Assembly (NCBI GenBank): GCA_028691625.1
Contig: JAQUYZ010000129.1
Coordinates: forward strand, 1-5,918
Direction: 5' to 3'
DNA length: 5,918 bases
DNA from: Eubacteriales bacterium
GTDB lineage: Bacteria > Bacillota > Clostridia > Peptostreptococcales > Anaerovoracaceae
Made by a program: the position numbers and the translations under genes. Below, in pieces: positions 1 to 4,371 of this stretch (its first letter is position 1; every line of letters starts with the position of its first letter). Below the pieces are notes generated by a model, which was given only the letters and a program-made list of their open reading frames with translations, had not been told where the DNA came from and did not search any database.

Positions 1-120
1 AGATGCTTTCGAGAATGCTCTGCCGGAAGAGATCTGCGTGTTCAGCTTATCTAGATCTGTGGAAAGAGTATTCAAGGAACGAATATATTTTGTTGTGATC
101 ATTTTATTGGTGATACGCAT
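1..120 (-). CDS. flgL: FlgL, hook-filament junction protein 3 (N-terminal part, runs off the left edge)
   Basis: Only the first 40 codons are in the window; the gene continues past position 1. The peptide begins MRITNKMITTKYIRSLN and continues through DLDKLNTQISSG, which is the flagellin/FlgL-type N-terminal helix that packs in the D0/D1 region. In the family, FlgL sits between FlgK and the flagellin filament and is exported through the flagellar type III system. It lies 33 bases after flgK, and flgK-flgL is the usual gene pair, which supports FlgL over flagellin itself. An in-frame ATG three codons earlier (129) is possible, but it abuts the GGGAAAGG Shine-Dalgarno sequence (130-137), whereas the ATG at 120 lies 9 bases from it and gives the usual MRI start. 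Expected full length is about 300 residues or more. Probably co-transcribed from the promoter upstream of flgM. Confidence 0.88.
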   Translation of the reverse strand, partial: MRITNKMITTKYIRSLNTLSTDLDKLNTQISSGRAFSKAS

Positions 121-153
121 TTGTTTCATCCTTTCCCGTTACGAAATTTACCG

Positions 154-1734
154 CTAACGGCCGACCAGGCCCATTCCATTTATAATTTTATCGACAGCCT
201 CATCCAATACGTTAAAATATCTTGCCGCGGCATTATACGTCTTCTGATAAGCCATTAAATTGATTCCTTCTTCATCCAGAGAAACGCCTGACATGGACTC
301 TCTTGATGCATACAAATTATTTGAAACCGTTGCTGCTGTATCGGCGAAATTTCGATTCAGTTCTACATCAAGAGATAACTCGCCGATCAGGCCGGTCATA
401 TATTCATTCATTGTTCCCTCGAACATTACTGGCAATGCATCATTTGCATCCCTGTGAAAACTTAGATCCGACCCCAATGCGGAGATCATTCTCAGGATAT
501 TATCTCCTCCGCCTGCGGGAAGAACCACATTGGTTGTTTTAATATAGGTAGAATCCTCTAGCCATTTCGCCGAAATTGTGATGTTGGCGGCTGTAATTTC
601 ATCGGGATCGGTTTCGGGATTGGTATCGCCCTGTGCCATGAAGAGCGGGTTTCCGGTCGCGTCATCTGTTGGGGTTGCATCGTTTAATTCATTCAGCACC
701 TTCGCAAAATTCTTTGCAAAGGTATCAATTGCGTTTTTATAGTACAAGGTTCCCCGGAAGGTGTTTTCGCTTGGGATAGTGGTGGTATTGGCGTATGTTC
801 CTTTTCCATTGATCAAGTCCAGATAGCCGCTGATGGAGCCTCCGGAAAACTGGGACGTAATTTCTCCGTTATAGCCTCCGAAGCTGCTGTTGATTTCAAT
901 GATCATCTTGTTGTCTCCGTTCAGGGACGCGGACAACGTATTATACAGTCCGTTCTGTACAATTCCGATGGCCGGGCCGCCATCAGGATCCTGGATTGCA
1001 ATGTGTAGATTTTCTATTGTCAAATCCTCCGAAATCCGTTCGGGGCTTGTTGTCACCTTAATATTAACGATATTTGAAAGTTCATCAATCAGTACATTTC
1101 TTTTGTCAAACAGCTCGTTGGGTTCATTGCCGTGGGTTAGCTCGTCCCTGATCTGGGCATTCAAGTCGGCGATGTTTTTCACCAATGTATTGAAATCGGT
1201 ATCGATGACTACCTTGCTCAGATCATAGATCTGCTGGCTCCGGACCTGCTCCGTTTGATCCGAATAGACGTTTAACATCTGTGTCACCTTCTGCGCAGCA
1301 GTTCTGGCCACAAGAGCGATATCCTTGCTGCTTGGTGTCTGGGACAGGGTATGAAGCTGGTTGATGAAATTGGATAGTTCGGCCTGCAGACCTTCGGTTT
1401 CCACTTCATCAAAAACACCTTCCAGATCGGAAAGACCTTTCAGCAGAGTGTCATACTGTGCGCTTTCAGAGGCTTGCGCCCGGAAACGCGCGTCAAGGAA
1501 GGGATCTCTGATTTGACCGATGCCGGTGACATTGACGCCAAGGCCGACGGTCGCACCGGGAACCGTATATTTCTCCGCATAGCCGCTGTTGGAAATGGAA
1601 GCCAAATCAACTCTTTGCCTCGTATAACCGTTTGTATTGACATTTGCAATGTTGTTTCCGGTTACGTCGATGAGCGATTGGCTGGCTGCCAAAGCTCTGC
1701 TTGCAGTCTGAAAGGCTAAAAATGTTGGTCTCAT
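154..1734 (-). CDS. flgK: FlgK, hook-filament junction protein 1 (HAP1)
   Basis: A complete gene of 526 residues, within the usual family range of about 500-550. FlgK is secreted through the flagellar export apparatus and forms the first junction ring on the tip of the hook, below FlgL and the filament. The N-terminal part (about residues 5-44) carries the rod/hook family signature, with TGNNIANVNTNGYTRQ at 25-40. The C-terminal part (about 482-526) has the matching helix, with NLMAYQKTYNAAARYFNVLD at 492-511; these ends pair to form the D0/D1 coiled-coil. The middle holds the helical D1 segment with the YYKNAIDTFAKNFAKVLNEL stretch and more variable surface domains. The AAGGGGAA ribosome binding site ends about 9 bases before the ATG. 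It begins 21 bases after flgN, whose product is the expected chaperone for this protein. No truncation or frameshift is seen. Confidence 0.97.
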   Translation of the reverse strand: MRPTFLAFQTASRALAASQSLIDVTGNNIANVNTNGYTRQRVDLASISNSGYAEKYTVPGATVGLGVNVTGIGQIRDPFLDARFRAQASESAQYDTLLKGLSDLEGVFDEVETEGLQAELSNFINQLHTLSQTPSSKDIALVARTAAQKVTQMLNVYSDQTEQVRSQQIYDLSKVVIDTDFNTLVKNIADLNAQIRDELTHGNEPNELFDKRNVLIDELSNIVNIKVTTSPERISEDLTIENLHIAIQDPDGGPAIGIVQNGLYNTLSASLNGDNKMIIEINSSFGGYNGEITSQFSGGSISGYLDLINGKGTYANTTTIPSENTFRGTLYYKNAIDTFAKNFAKVLNELNDATPTDDATGNPLFMAQGDTNPETDPDEITAANITISAKWLEDSTYIKTTNVVLPAGGGDNILRMISALGSDLSFHRDANDALPVMFEGTMNEYMTGLIGELSLDVELNRNFADTAATVSNNLYASRESMSGVSLDEEGINLMAYQKTYNAAARYFNVLDEAVDKIINGMGLVGR

Positions 1735-1755
1735 AATCGTATTCCCCTTACTATC

Positions 1756-2253
1756 CTATATCTTCTTCTCAAAGGATTTTGGAAACAGAGCCCCTTGTAC
1801 CTCTGCCGCGTTCTGGTTGTAGGTGGTATTGTCCTTTGGCACATCCTGCTTTGACAGTACCTTGTCTATCGTGTATAGCTTGCTTTGCAGGAGAACCCTG
1901 CATTTTTCCTTGTAATAGTTGACTTCCGTCATGGTCAGCTCAAATTCACCAAGTAAATTGAAAAATCGCAATCCTTCTGCTATTGGAAGCTGCTGTGCCA
2001 TTTCCGTCAGATTGTTCGCTTTTATGTTAAGCCTGGAAAGATAGCTTGCTGTCTGCTGGTCAAAATTCTTTGTCTGCAGGAGAAGTGCCTGCTGGGACTT
2101 CAAACTCTGATTCAGCACTTCGATCTCATCATGCGTAATGGCCTCCAGCTCCTCCTTGAGTACCGGAACCGCATGCTGGTAAAGCTTCAGAATTCCAGTC
2201 AGGTACGCATGGAATTGGTCCAAAATCATAGTGTATTCTTGTCTGTCGGTCAT
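1756..2253 (-). CDS. flgN: FlgN-family flagellar export chaperone
   Basis: A protein of 165 residues, mostly predicted helix with heptad-like stretches at about 8-65 and 95-135, rich in Gln, Leu, Glu and Lys, and with no signal peptide or membrane segment. Members of the FlgN family are cytoplasmic chaperones that hold FlgK and FlgL in an export-ready state and bring them to the flagellar secretion gate. The family is poorly conserved, so the call rests on size, helical character and position between flgM and flgK. The start at 2253 is supported by GGGAGG (2263-2268) 9 bases upstream; the internal Met9 (MILDQF) has no comparable site. The gap to flgM is 18 bases and to flgK 21 bases. The C-terminal 30 residues (from about 136) look disordered and polar. 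One cysteine lies at 118. Confidence 0.85.
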   Translation of the reverse strand: MTDRQEYTMILDQFHAYLTGILKLYQHAVPVLKEELEAITHDEIEVLNQSLKSQQALLLQTKNFDQQTASYLSRLNIKANNLTEMAQQLPIAEGLRFFNLLGEFELTMTEVNYYKEKCRVLLQSKLYTIDKVLSKQDVPKDNTTYNQNAAEVQGALFPKSFEKKI

Positions 2254-2271
2254 ATTTCGTAACCTCCCTGA

Positions 2272-2589
2272 TTATTTGAGAATTGAGTCAGCCAATAAAT
2301 TGGTTGGAACTTCATACGTTCCGTTTTCAACGGCTGCCTTTAAACCCTCAATCCTGGCGGAAGAGGTATTGACCGATACGTCATACAGAATGGCTGATTT
2401 GGCAACTGTCAGCCGCTTGTCATCAAAGGATCCGGTGTGGCTGCTGGAAATTTCCGCACTGTCCACCTTGTTTTTCAGTGTATATTTTTTGTTTTCTTCC
2501 GTGCTTATATTTCTGGCCGGATCGTTGTTTACATCCTGGATCTGCTGCGGCTGAATTGATTTGCTTTTATTCACAAAAGATATTTCCAT
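2272..2589 (-). CDS. flgM: FlgM, anti-sigma-28 factor
   Basis: A small protein of 105 residues, somewhat longer than the roughly 88-97 residues of well-known FlgM proteins. FlgM binds sigma-28 (SigD/FliA) and keeps late flagellar genes off until the hook-basal body is complete; in several bacteria it is then exported through the basal body. The diagnostic part is the C-terminal sigma-binding region, about residues 58-103, with ARIEGLKAAVENGTYEV at 78-94 followed by a final helix containing LLADSIL; this matches the family pattern R-I-x-x-L-K-x-A-(V/I)-x-x-G-x-Y-x-V. The first 50 or so residues are polar and probably disordered, as expected for FlgM. AGGGAGG lies 8 bases before the ATG. It is the first gene of the minus-strand operon and is preceded by a sigma-28 promoter, giving a negative feedback loop. 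Confidence 0.93.
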   Translation of the reverse strand: MEISFVNKSKSIQPQQIQDVNNDPARNISTEENKKYTLKNKVDSAEISSSHTGSFDDKRLTVAKSAILYDVSVNTSSARIEGLKAAVENGTYEVPTNLLADSILK

Positions 2590-2590
2590 T

Positions 2591-2602
2591 GATTGAACCT
2601 CC
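2591..2602 (-). promoter_or_regulatory. Ribosome binding site of flgM
   Basis: On the minus strand AGGGAGGTT precedes the ATG at 2589; the GGAGG core ends 8 bases before the start codon. This strong site fixes the flgM start and agrees with a Gram-positive host. Confidence 0.8.
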
Positions 2603-2668
2603 CTTCAAAGGTTTTTTTTCTATGTATCAATCGGAGTTTTTTGCCCCATTATTTAATCCACGCTATCT

Positions 2669-2695
2669 ATATCGTCATTGTAAAGCAAAACTTTA
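2669..2695 (-). promoter_or_regulatory. Sigma-28 (SigD/FliA) promoter for flgM-flgN-flgK-flgL
   Basis: On the minus strand the sequence reads TAAAGTTT, then 11 bases, then GACGATAT. The known sigma-28 consensus is TAAA-N15-GCCGATAT in Bacillus and TAAAGTTT-N11-GCCGATAA in enterics. The -35 element (2688-2695) matches at all eight positions, the -10 element (2669-2676) matches at seven of eight Bacillus positions, and the spacing is exact. Transcription should start around 2660, leaving a leader of about 70 bases before the flgM ATG at 2589. This places the late flagellar operon under the sigma factor that FlgM inhibits. No good sigma-A promoter was seen for flgM. Confidence 0.88.
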
Positions 2696-2732
2696 GAGAT
2701 TCATAAAAAAACTTTGGGTTCGATAAAAAAAA
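2687..2732. repeat. Imperfect tandem direct repeat next to the flgM promoter -35
   Basis: Two copies read AAAACTTT-(N3 to N5)-TTC-(G)AT-A7 to A8 on the plus strand, the first from 2687 and the second from 2708, offset by 21 bases (two helical turns) and sharing the A-run between them. The first copy contains, on the minus strand, the TAAAGTTT -35 element of the flgM promoter; the second carries CAAAGTTT, a one-base variant with no -10 partner at the right distance. It may be a duplicated -35 region or a two-site operator, or simply AT-rich sequence drift. Confidence 0.5.
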
Positions 2733-2833
2733 TAGTTATTACCGGGTTGACAGGAATTAAATTACACCAAGGATCGATACTTCGAAAAAATGTGTAAAAA
2801 ATCAACTGACAGTCAAAGAAAAAAGGGGCCAAA

Positions 2834-2861
2834 TTGTCGATAATCCATCGAAATTCGACAA
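2834..2861. promoter_or_regulatory. Inverted pair of Spo0A-box-like sites
   Basis: TTGTCGA (2834-2840) and its exact reverse complement TCGACAA (2855-2861) are separated by 14 bases. The known Spo0A (0A) box core is TGTCGAA. The minus-strand copy (2854-2860) matches all seven bases; the plus-strand copy (2835-2841) reads TGTCGAT, six of seven. A nested five-base inverted repeat, TCGAT/ATCGA (2837-2841 and 2847-2851), lies inside. The pair sits about 55-80 bases upstream of the flgB -35. A further TGTCTAA (six of seven) overlaps that -35 at 2916-2922. That Spo0A or another dimeric regulator binds here is inferred; one perfect heptamer alone could occur by chance. Confidence 0.42.
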
Positions 2862-2890
2862 CGGATTGATATTAGCTCTGTAAATATCTT

Positions 2891-2901
2891 CCACACTGTG
2901 G
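2891..2901. promoter_or_regulatory. Short palindrome upstream of the flgB -35, possible operator
   Basis: CCACACTGTGG is an odd palindrome with five-base arms around a single central C. It ends 13 bases before the candidate -35 hexamer of flgB. The position suits an activator or repressor half-site pair, but the arms are short and no known regulator consensus was recognised. Confidence 0.3.
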
Positions 2902-2914
2902 CTTAAAAAAGTAA

Positions 2915-2943
2915 TTGTCTAAGTTTGTAAAATGTAGTAGAAT
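2915..2943 (+). promoter_or_regulatory. Sigma-A-type promoter candidate for the flgB operon
   Basis: TTGTCT (2915-2920) and TAGAAT (2938-2943) are separated by exactly 17 bases. Against TTGACA/TATAAT they match four of six and five of six positions. Transcription would start near 2950, giving a leader of about 53 bases before flgB. No sigma-28 or sigma-54 pattern with proper spacing was seen on the plus strand, in keeping with early basal-body genes being transcribed by the housekeeping sigma factor in Firmicutes. Confidence 0.6.
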
Positions 2944-2989
2944 CAAGTACGAAGTAAACTTTATTATATGTCAAAAAATATCGAACCGA

Positions 2990-2998
2990 AGGAGGTGG
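2990..2998 (+). promoter_or_regulatory. Ribosome binding site of flgB
   Basis: AGGAGGTGG lies 7 bases (from the end of GGAGG) before the ATG at 3003. It is a near-perfect complement to the 16S rRNA tail and fixes the flgB start. Confidence 0.88.
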
Positions 2999-3002
2999 GT
3001 AA

Positions 3003-3401
3003 ATGATCGGTGATTCCATCACTTCCGCCATACTGCAGAGGGCCCTTGACGGCACATGGCAGAGGCAGCGGGCTATATCGAACAATATAGCAAACCATGA
3101 AACACCCGGATACAAAGCGATCAAAGTCAACTTCGAGGATTCTTTAAACCGGGAAATCAATAAACTTGATCAGAGTATGCCTGCAAAAGAGAAAATTGAG
3201 AGCCTGGAGGCCCTCAGGAACGCAAAAATCAGCGTGCATTCCGACAATTCCACCTCGAACCGGGCAGACGGAAACAATGTGGACATGGATCTGGAAAACA
3301 TTGAAATGGCGAAGACACAGATCCAATATCAGTATCTGACAAGAGGTATGACGGATATGTTATCCAGATTGCGATATGCAATCAGTGAAGGAAGAAAATA
3401 G
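3003..3401 (+). CDS. flgB: FlgB, flagellar proximal rod protein
   Basis: A complete protein of 132 residues, the normal FlgB size. FlgB is a rod subunit secreted by the flagellar type III system and assembled on FliE above the MS ring. The rod/hook family signature is clear at residues 24-39 (AISNNIANHETPGYKA), and the FlgB C-terminal pattern is at about 88-110, with ADGNNVDMDLENIEMAKTQ, followed by the terminal helix. The central 50-80 region is the variable loop. The signature, the absence of a signal peptide and the position as first gene before flgC and fliE make the call secure. The stop codon TAG overlaps the first base of the flgC ribosome binding site. Confidence 0.97.
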   Translation: MIGDSITSAILQRALDGTWQRQRAISNNIANHETPGYKAIKVNFEDSLNREINKLDQSMPAKEKIESLEALRNAKISVHSDNSTSNRADGNNVDMDLENIEMAKTQIQYQYLTRGMTDMLSRLRYAISEGRK

Positions 3402-3416
3402 GAGGGTGATGTGTAG

Positions 3417-3854
3417 ATGGATTTTTTAAGCTCACTTAATATTTCCGGATCAGGATTGACGGCGCAGAAACTGCGAATGGATATAATTTCTCAAAACATC
3501 GCCAATGCAGAGGTAACCAGAACAGAAAACGGTAACCCCTACCGCAGGAAAATGGTTGTTTTAAGCAGCATAAACGGAGGCAGCAGCTTCCGGGATGCGC
3601 TGGACAAGGCAACGAAGGTAAAAACCAGCGGTGTGCAGGTACATAGCGTTGTAGAAGACCAGGCGCCCCTCGTTCCCGTGTACAATCCGAATCATCCGGA
3701 TGCAAATGAAGAAGGCTACGTCATGCTGCCGAATGTGAATACGGCGCAGGAGATGATTGATATGCTGGGTGCAAGCAGGGCATATGAAGCAAATATTACC
3801 GCCTTTAATGCTACGAAGTCTATGGTCCTGAAGGCATTGGAGATCGGAAGATAA
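3417..3854 (+). CDS. flgC: FlgC, flagellar proximal rod protein
   Basis: A complete protein of 145 residues, typical for FlgC. It is a proximal rod subunit and a paralogue of FlgB. The N-terminal rod signature is at residues 20-31 (RMDIISQNIANA), followed by the FlgC-specific RTENGNPYRRK segment. The family hallmark NPNHPDANEEGYVMLPNVN lies at 90-108, and the C-terminal helix has MLGASRAYEANITAFN. Only 15 bases separate it from flgB. The ribosome binding site GGAGG (3401-3405) lies 11 bases from the ATG, a slightly long spacing; an in-frame TAG directly before the ATG (3414-3416) rules out an earlier start. The leader contains GATGTGTAG (3408-3416), the same core as the repeat array downstream of this gene. 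Confidence 0.97.
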   Translation: MDFLSSLNISGSGLTAQKLRMDIISQNIANAEVTRTENGNPYRRKMVVLSSINGGSSFRDALDKATKVKTSGVQVHSVVEDQAPLVPVYNPNHPDANEEGYVMLPNVNTAQEMIDMLGASRAYEANITAFNATKSMVLKALEIGR

Positions 3855-3972
3855 AAAAAGATGTTAAAGATGTGTAAAAAAGATGTGTAAAGATGTGTAA
3901 ATGTGTGTAGAAATGTGTAGATCGTATATGCTATTTGGTTGTAGTTATTGATGTGATAAGTGAGGTAGAGAA
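3855..3972 (+). other. flgC-fliE intergenic gap
   Basis: This 118-base non-coding gap is far longer than the flgB-flgC gap (15 bases) in the same operon. Its first half is the decamer repeat array; the second half (3921-3972) is unremarkable AT-rich sequence ending in the fliE ribosome binding site GAGGT (3962-3966). No promoter with acceptable spacing and no hairpin-plus-U-run terminator was found, so read-through transcription from flgC into fliE is expected. Confidence 0.75.
3859..3920 (+). repeat. Tandem array of a ~10-base repeat, consensus AGATGTGTAA
   Basis: About six units follow one another: AGATGTTAA (3859), AGATGTGTAA (3868, followed by three extra A), AGATGTGTAA (3881), AGATGTGTAA (3891), ATGTGTGTAG (3901) and AAATGTGTAG (3911). 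Three decamers are identical, two of them directly adjacent. The core ATGTGTA starts at 3870, 3883, 3893 and 3913. The array begins four bases after the flgC stop codon and shows no coding potential, with stops in the flgC frame. Replication slippage can explain its origin; any role as a DNA- or RNA-binding array is unproven. Confidence 0.85.
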
Positions 3973-4293
3973 GTGTTTATTGTTCCGATGAGTTCTAACA
4001 TTAATACCGGCGGTATTAATTCTTTCAATTTAAATTCTGAAAAATCTACCGGTGCCTCCGGGGATGAAACCGGGCTTGGCTTCAAGGAGATCTTTCAGGA
4101 TGTCATTCAAAATGTAGAAGAGACGGAAGCTGCCACTGAAATGGATGCCTACAAACTATCCATCGGGGAAATGGATGACATGCATACCATGATCATCAAT
4201 GCGGCGAAGGCGGATGTAGCTCTGCAGACTATGGTTCAACTTAGAAATAAGTTTCTTGACGCCTATTCCGAAATTATGAGGACGAACTTATAA
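3973..4293 (+). CDS. fliE: FliE, flagellar MS ring-rod junction protein
   Basis: A protein of 106 residues, the normal FliE size. FliE is among the first substrates secreted by the flagellar export apparatus and links the MS ring/export gate to the rod base. The C-terminal two-thirds carries the family pattern: GFKEIFQDVIQNVEETE at 36-52, then the KLSIGEMDDMHTMIINAAKA region at 61-80 and QLRNKFLDAYSEIMR at 89-103. The first 30 residues are a polar, poorly conserved stretch. A GTG start is chosen because GAGGT (3962-3966) lies 6 bases upstream and an in-frame TGA stands at 3961; the in-frame ATG at 3988 (Met6) has no good site and would shorten the protein by five residues. It lies between flgC and fliF, as expected. 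Confidence 0.93.
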   Translation: MFIVPMSSNINTGGINSFNLNSEKSTGASGDETGLGFKEIFQDVIQNVEETEAATEMDAYKLSIGEMDDMHTMIINAAKADVALQTMVQLRNKFLDAYSEIMRTNL

Positions 4294-4371
4294 CTTTTAA
4301 TTTACGGGATATTCTTTTCTTTTATGCAAATTACCAGAATTTAATTGAGTTTAGCGAATGGAATTATAAAT

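Larger units (their letters stand above)
2590..3002. other. Divergent flgM / flgB intergenic regulatory region
   Basis: This 413-base gap between the two divergent operons has no convincing coding sequence; short open frames crossing it lack family signatures and overlap the promoters. Its contents, left to right, are: the flgM leader and ribosome binding site, the sigma-28 promoter, a tandem direct repeat at 2687-2732, an isolated TTGACA at 2747-2752 with no -10 partner at 16-18 bases, the Spo0A-box-like pair, an odd palindrome at 2891-2901, the flgB promoter candidate and the flgB ribosome binding site. The region is AT-rich, with at least seven runs of six or more A (for example 2705-2711, 2725-2732, 2785-2790, 2796-2801, 2819-2824, 2905-2910, 2973-2978), some spaced near one or two helical turns. 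No c-di-GMP riboswitch core or rho-independent terminator was recognised. Confidence 0.85.

Noticed and set aside
260..1719. Plus-strand open frames opposite flgK, including one of 112 codons
   Set aside because: They are antisense to the well-supported flgK and show no family signature or ribosome binding site.
2231..2696. Plus-strand frames opposite flgM and its promoter, with hydrophobic stretches resembling membrane segments
   Set aside because: They are antisense to flgM and its sigma-28 promoter; the hydrophobic runs arise from complementing polar, Lys- and Glu-rich codons.
2747..2781. Perfect -35 hexamer TTGACA at 2747-2752 as a plus-strand sigma-A promoter
   Set aside because: No acceptable -10 hexamer lies 16-18 bases downstream; the nearest candidate, GATACT, is 23 bases away.
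2895..2920. Sigma-54-like TGGC element upstream of flgB
   Set aside because: The GC element at the required -12 spacing is missing, so it does not fit the -24/-12 pattern.
2903..3160. Minus-strand frame of 85 codons across the flgB start
   Set aside because: It overlaps the flgB promoter and start in antisense, and its peptide resembles no family I know.
3855..3930. CRISPR array or short peptide gene in the repeat region
   Set aside because: Units are about 10 bases with essentially no spacers, unlike CRISPR repeats, and the reading frames are interrupted by stops.
4358..4369. Three-codon upstream frame (ATG GAA TTA TAA) before fliF
   Set aside because: It has no ribosome binding site of its own, and such short frames are frequent by chance.
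4345..4370. Internal promoter TTGAGT...TATAAA before fliF
   Set aside because: The spacer is only 14 bases, too short for a sigma-A promoter, and the -10 would lie directly before the fliF ATG.
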